Shown: one piece after another, positions 59,937 to 64,000 of the stretch | Layout of the letters: the number at the start of each line of letters is the position of its first letter | Numbering within the stretch: position 1 is the stretch's first letter | Origin: Pontibacter chinhatensis | Lineage (GTDB): Bacteria; Bacteroidota; Bacteroidia; Cytophagales; Hymenobacteraceae | Length of the DNA stretch: 64,000 nucleotides | Direction of reading: 5' to 3' | Assembly (NCBI RefSeq): GCF_900113285.1 | Contig: NZ_FOOT01000001.1 | Coordinates: forward strand, 186,001 to 250,000 | Position numbers and translations under genes: made by a program | Notes under the pieces: generated by a model | Seen by the model: the letters and a program-made list of their open reading frames with translations, nothing else | The model's database searches: none | Told to the model about the DNA's origin: nothing

Positions 59937-60179
59937 ATGACACATAAAAAACCACTCTTCATCCTTAGCCTCGCGCTACTCTCTGCCTCTTTAGTTTCCT
60001 GTAAACCAGCTTGTCCTATTGGCCCTTGCCAGGTGCGCATGGAGCACATCCACGGCGACACCGAGTACCGCGGCCAGCCTATCTGGAAAAAGCAGAATCC
60101 CAGGGTGGGAGAGAAGATGGACAAGGTTTCTCAGGAGAAACAGCACGTAGGACGCTCCAAAGCCAAAAATAAGGAATAA
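59937..60179 (+). CDS. Small lipoprotein, function unknown
   Basis: The 80-residue protein has a lipoprotein signal with a probable lipid cysteine at C22 (S-L-V-S-C). The mature part is short, basic, with C-P-I-G-P-C and a His-containing M-E-H-I-H-G. It is a probable outer membrane or periplasmic lipoprotein found upstream of gyrA. No domain is recognised. Confidence 0.72.
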   Translation: MTHKKPLFILSLALLSASLVSCKPACPIGPCQVRMEHIHGDTEYRGQPIWKKQNPRVGEKMDKVSQEKQHVGRSKAKNKE

Positions 60180-60212
60180 GCTATATAGGCAGTGAGGCCA
60201 ATTTTGCCTAAC

Positions 60213-60242
60213 TTGCCTTTTCTTACATACCATTTAATTTTA
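60213..60242 (+). promoter_or_regulatory. Promoter of gyrA
   Basis: A -33 TTG (60213-60215) and a -7 box TAATTTTA (60235-60242, five of six consensus bases) are 19 bp apart. The ATG at 60254 follows 12 bases after the box, leaving a very short leader. Confidence 0.6.
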
Positions 60243-60253
60243 CACCTTTTAAC

Positions 60254-62803
60254 ATGCAAGAAGGCGAAAGAATAATACCGATTAACATTGAGGACGAAAT
60301 GCGCGGTGCGTATATCGACTACTCAATGTCAGTTATCATTTCAAGAGCCTTACCCGATGTTCGGGACGGATTAAAGCCTGTGCACCGTCGCGTGCTCTAC
60401 GGAATGTCTGAACTGGGGGTATCCTACAACAAGCCGTATAAGAAATCTGCCCGTATCGTAGGAGAGGTGCTGGGTAAATACCACCCGCACGGCGACTCAT
60501 CCGTTTACGACACCATGGTGCGTATGGCCCAGGACTGGTCCTTGCGCTACCCACTGGTAGATGGCCAGGGTAACTATGGTTCCATTGACGGCGACTCGCC
60601 GGCAGCCATGCGTTACACCGAGGCGCGCCTGAAGCGTATTGCCGACGAACTCTTGGCTGACCTGGAGAAGAACACGGTAGACTTTGTGCCGAACTTCGAC
60701 GACTCGTTGAAAGAGCCGAGCGTGATGCCAGCCAAGTTCCCGAACCTGCTGGTGAACGGCACATCGGGTATTGCGGTAGGTATGGCCACCAATATGGCCC
60801 CTCACAACCTCACTGAAGTTATAAATGGCATCATCGCCTACATCGATAATAACGACATCACCATTGCCGAGCTGATGCAGTATATCACCGCACCTGACTT
60901 CCCGACGGGCGGTATTATCCACGGGTACGATGGAGTGAAAGCTGCCTTCGAAACAGGCCGTGGACGCGTGCTGATGCGTGGCCGTGCCATATTTGAGACA
61001 ACCCCAAGCGGTAAGGAGCAGATCATCGTTACTGAGATCCCTTACATGGTGAACAAAGCTTCGCTGATAGAGAAGACAGCCGCGCTTGTAAACGAGAAAA
61101 AGATAGAGGGCATTTCCGACCTGCGCGATGAGTCTGACCGCGAGGGCTTGCGCATTGTGTATGACCTGAAGCGCGATGCCATTCCGAACGTGGTGCTGAA
61201 CAACCTCTACAAGTATACAGCCCTGCAGTCGTCTTTCGGGGTGAACAACGTGGCCCTGGTAAAAGGTCGCCCGATGACCCTGAACCTGAAGGACCTGATC
61301 AAGCACTTCGTAGACCACAGGCACGAGGTAGTTGTCCGCAGAACGCAGTATGAGCTGGATGAGGCCAGGAAACGCGCCCATATCCTGGAAGGCTTACTGA
61401 TTGCGCTTGACAACCTGGACGAGGTAATCAACCTGATCCGCTCTTCGCGTGACCCTGAAATTGCCAGAACTGGTTTGATGGAGCGCTTTGCCCTGTCAGA
61501 AATACAGGCTCGTGCGATACTTGACATGCGTCTGCAGCGCCTTACCGGCCTGGAGCGTGACAAAATCCAGCAGGAGTACCAGGAGATCATGAAGCTGATC
61601 GATTACCTGACTTCTGTGCTTAACGACGAAGGTCTCCGTATGCAGATCATCAAGGACGAGCTTACCGAGATAAAAGATCGTTATGGTGATGTGCGTCGTA
61701 CGAGCATTGAGGCCAGCACAGGCGACATCTCCTACGAAGACATGATCCCGGAGGAGAACATGGTAATCACCATCTCCCATGAAGGCTACATCAAACGCAC
61801 TTCGCTGAGTGAGTACCGCAGCCAGAGCCGTGGCGGCGTGGGCTCCAGAGGGGTGGCCGCTTCCAAGGAGAGCGATTTCACTGAGCACCTGTTCATTGCC
61901 AATACGCACCACCACATGCTGTTCTTTACAGAATTCGGGCGCGTATTCTGGCTTAAAGTATATGAGATTCCGGAAGGAGGGAAGACAACCAAAGGACGGG
62001 CTATTCAGAACCTTATCCAGATAGAGAAGGATGATAGCGTTCGCGCCGTACTGAATGTACACGACCTTAAAAACCAGGATTACGTACTCAACCACAACCT
62101 GGTCTTCATCACAGAGCAAGGCACTATCAAGAAGACCGTTCTGGAAGCATATTCACGCCCAAGAACCAACGGTATCAACGCCATCTCCATTAACGAGGGC
62201 GACCGCCTGCTGGACGTGCAGCTGACAACAGGTAACAGCGAGATTGTGATCGCGCTGGAGTCGGGTAGGGCCATTCGCTTTAACGAGTCGCATGTGCGCC
62301 CAATGGGCCGTCCGGCGGCGGGTGTGCGTGCCGTAACCCTGGCCGGACCTGACGACAAGGTAGTTGGTATGGTTTGTGTAGAGAATGAGAGCACGAACCT
62401 GCTGGTGGTGTCGGAGCATGGCTACGGCAAGCGCTCACCGCTGGAAGAGTATCGCATTACCAACCGTGGTGGTAAAGGTGTTAAGACACTGAACATCACC
62501 GATAAAACGGGTAAACTCGTTGCGATAAAAGGCGTAACGGATACAGACGACCTGATGATCATCAACAGGTCTGGTATCACGATTCGCCTCCACGTGAATG
62601 AGCTGCGCGTAATGGGCCGTGCCACACAAGGGGTGCGCCTGATTAAGCTAATGGAAGGAGATCAGATCTCATCGGTGGCAAAAGTGGAAGTGGAGCCGGA
62701 GGAAGATGTTGAAGAAATGGTGCTGGAGCAGTCTGAGCTTGCGCCTGATGATTCGCTGCAGCCGGACACCATGATAGACCCTGAAACCACTGACGAAGTA
62801 TAA
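60254..62803 (+). CDS. gyrA: DNA gyrase subunit A
   Basis: GyrA is the cutting subunit of the type II topoisomerase that introduces negative supercoils. The 849 residues have the winged-helix/tower core with the catalytic tyrosine Y121 in A-M-R-Y-T-E-A and the quinolone-resistance region H-P-H-G-D-S82-S-V-Y-D86, both key residues being the susceptible type. The C-terminal beta-pinwheel has the degenerate GyrA box Q-S-R-G-G-V-G instead of Q-R-R-G-G-K-G. The last 40 residues are strongly acidic. GyrB is not in the window. Confidence 0.95.
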   Translation: MQEGERIIPINIEDEMRGAYIDYSMSVIISRALPDVRDGLKPVHRRVLYGMSELGVSYNKPYKKSARIVGEVLGKYHPHGDSSVYDTMVRMAQDWSLRYPLVDGQGNYGSIDGDSPAAMRYTEARLKRIADELLADLEKNTVDFVPNFDDSLKEPSVMPAKFPNLLVNGTSGIAVGMATNMAPHNLTEVINGIIAYIDNNDITIAELMQYITAPDFPTGGIIHGYDGVKAAFETGRGRVLMRGRAIFETTPSGKEQIIVTEIPYMVNKASLIEKTAALVNEKKIEGISDLRDESDREGLRIVYDLKRDAIPNVVLNNLYKYTALQSSFGVNNVALVKGRPMTLNLKDLIKHFVDHRHEVVVRRTQYELDEARKRAHILEGLLIALDNLDEVINLIRSSRDPEIARTGLMERFALSEIQARAILDMRLQRLTGLERDKIQQEYQEIMKLIDYLTSVLNDEGLRMQIIKDELTEIKDRYGDVRRTSIEASTGDISYEDMIPEENMVITISHEGYIKRTSLSEYRSQSRGGVGSRGVAASKESDFTEHLFIANTHHHMLFFTEFGRVFWLKVYEIPEGGKTTKGRAIQNLIQIEKDDSVRAVLNVHDLKNQDYVLNHNLVFITEQGTIKKTVLEAYSRPRTNGINAISINEGDRLLDVQLTTGNSEIVIALESGRAIRFNESHVRPMGRPAAGVRAVTLAGPDDKVVGMVCVENESTNLLVVSEHGYGKRSPLEEYRITNRGGKGVKTLNITDKTGKLVAIKGVTDTDDLMIINRSGITIRLHVNELRVMGRATQGVRLIKLMEGDQISSVAKVEVEPEEDVEEMVLEQSELAPDDSLQPDTMIDPETTDEV

Positions 62804-62872
62804 ACCAGTACTTACGGCTTATTTCTCAAGTATAAATACATTTAAGCAAACAACACAAACCATTATCTACGT

Positions 62873-64000
62873 ATGAAAAAAGTTCTTTTGACAGCCTTAG
62901 TAGCCGGTACCATTTCGGTTGCAAGCGCCCAGAACTCGGCTGTGAACAGTGCAGTCCTGAACCATAAGAATGGTACGCTTGACAAGGCACTGGCTGACAT
63001 CGAGAAGGCGACAGAGCATAAAAAAACAAAAGACAAAGCTAAAACATGGTTCTACCGTGGTGTTATCTACCAAGACATGATCGGCAACCCGATTTATGGC
63101 AAGTTGACGGATGAGAACACACCAATGGTAATCCTGGAGTCTTTTGACAAAACGGTGGAGCTGGATGGCCAGAATGGCGAGTTTGCCAAGCAGGTACCAG
63201 AGCGCAAGCAAATGCTGTACGGTCAGGTGCTGAACCAGGCGGTTGAATTTCACAACAACCAGGATTGGGCCAATGCCATTGAAAAGTATGAACTGGCACA
63301 CAAAATCAGCCCGGAGGATACTACGGCCGTGCTTTATGCAGCCTATGCTTCAACCGCTGACAACAAGTATGACCAGGCTATCGGCTTCTACGATGAGCTC
63401 CTGAAAATGGGCCACAAAACAGAGGACGTGTACAAAGCCAAAGTACAGCTGCAGCAGGCAACTGAAGCGAGCGATGACGCAGTAATGGCAACGCTGGCTG
63501 ATGGCCTGAAAGCGCACCCGAACAGTGTGTACCTGATGCAGGAAGAGCTGAAGTACTACCTGAAGAACGACCGTGCTGATGAGGCGCTTGCCAGACTTGA
63601 CAACGCTATCGCCGCGGATCCTAAAAACGCCAGCCTTTACGCTGTAAAAGGCAACCTGCTGGAGCGCAAGAAGGATTTGGAAGGTGCAACACAGGTTTAC
63701 AAAAAAGCCATCGAGATTGATCCTAACAACTTCGACGCTTACTACAACTTGGGTGTGATGGAGTACAACAAAGGCGCTGAGGTAAACAACAAGGCTGCCA
63801 AGATGGACTACAGAACATACCAGAAACAAGGAAAGGCTTTAGAGGCTACTGCTAAGAAGCATTATCAGGAAGCGTTGCCATACTTTGAGAAAGCGCACCA
63901 GATTCAGCCGGAAGACAAATCTACTATCCAGAACCTGGTAAACATTTATACTCGTTTAGGTCGTAAAGCCGACGCTGAGAAACTGTCTGCTAAGCTTAAC
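62873..64000 (+). CDS. Exported tetratricopeptide-repeat protein, 3' end beyond window
   Basis: The frame starts at ATG 62873 and is open to the last base (376 codons). It begins with a signal peptide (M-K-K-V-L-L-T-A-L-V-A, cleavage near S-A-Q-N). Helical repeats of TPR type follow, for example D-W-A-N-A-I-E-K-Y-E-L-A and A-A-D-P-K-N-A-S-L-Y-A-V-K-G-N-L. TPR domains mediate protein contacts; a partner cannot be named. The gene is 69 bp behind gyrA and has no clear promoter of its own. Confidence 0.85.
   Translation, partial: MKKVLLTALVAGTISVASAQNSAVNSAVLNHKNGTLDKALADIEKATEHKKTKDKAKTWFYRGVIYQDMIGNPIYGKLTDENTPMVILESFDKTVELDGQNGEFAKQVPERKQMLYGQVLNQAVEFHNNQDWANAIEKYELAHKISPEDTTAVLYAAYASTADNKYDQAIGFYDELLKMGHKTEDVYKAKVQLQQATEASDDAVMATLADGLKAHPNSVYLMQEELKYYLKNDRADEALARLDNAIAADPKNASLYAVKGNLLERKKDLEGATQVYKKAIEIDPNNFDAYYNLGVMEYNKGAEVNNKAAKMDYRTYQKQGKALEATAKKHYQEALPYFEKAHQIQPEDKSTIQNLVNIYTRLGRKADAEKLSAKLN

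Overview
The window reads as chromosomal DNA from a member of the Bacteroidota, most likely a Cytophagales/Hymenobacteraceae organism such as Pontibacter. The evidence is a ccoN-ccoO fusion, Bacteroidota-type promoters (TAnnTTTG -7 boxes), a lipidated TamA-like protein (TamL), a CusA-TolC fusion, weak or absent Shine-Dalgarno sites, moderate GC and short AT-rich spacers. No insertion sequence, prophage, CRISPR array or plasmid gene is visible, and most genes are housekeeping or respiratory. The genus is an inference from gene style, not from a marker sequence.

Region by region: (1) 1-11.9 kb is a high-affinity cbb3 oxidase island: the tail of a Crp/Fnr regulator, then copper ATPase ccoI, ccoS, fused ccoNO, a ccoQ-like gene, ccoP, ccoG, ccoH, a SafE-like membrane protein, a tandem Usp protein and a cyclic-nucleotide-fold protein. 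Four promoters in it (before ccoI, ccoNO, ccoG and usp) share one architecture: two TGAY-N4-RTCA sites with centres exactly 22 bp apart, the nearer centre 36.5 bp from the end of the -7 box. This looks like one low-oxygen Fnr-type regulon next to its probable regulator. (2) 12-24.4 kb holds a DUF389 protein, a voltage-gated channel, PAP2 phosphatase, hemF, a fused 2-oxoacid dehydrogenase E1, tamL/trmH and an ECF sigma - anti-sigma-like - barrel operon. (3) 24.6-30.7 kb is a heavy-metal efflux cluster. (4) 30.8-44.4 kb holds the SGNH esterase/YbbA/YbbP group, an SDR, a CoA-binding protein, an FAD protein, a tryptophan dioxygenase-family protein, serine dehydratase beta, a TolC/MacA pair and gpsA. 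(5) 44.5-64 kb holds RNA methyltransferases, Nudix, Maf, DUF1015, pdxH, YqgE, a DUF349 protein, two identical tRNA-Thr genes, a GNAT protein, a second channel, a DUF457-type protein, an SDR, a small lipoprotein, gyrA and the start of a TPR protein cut by the window end.

The second strong signal runs through the whole window: the heptamer TATACTT/AAGTATA occurs roughly 120 times on the two strands (hand count) against about 6-8 expected. It lies inside genes in several frames, in spacers and in terminator hairpins, with one perfect five-unit tandem array at 38519-38549. I know of no named function for it.
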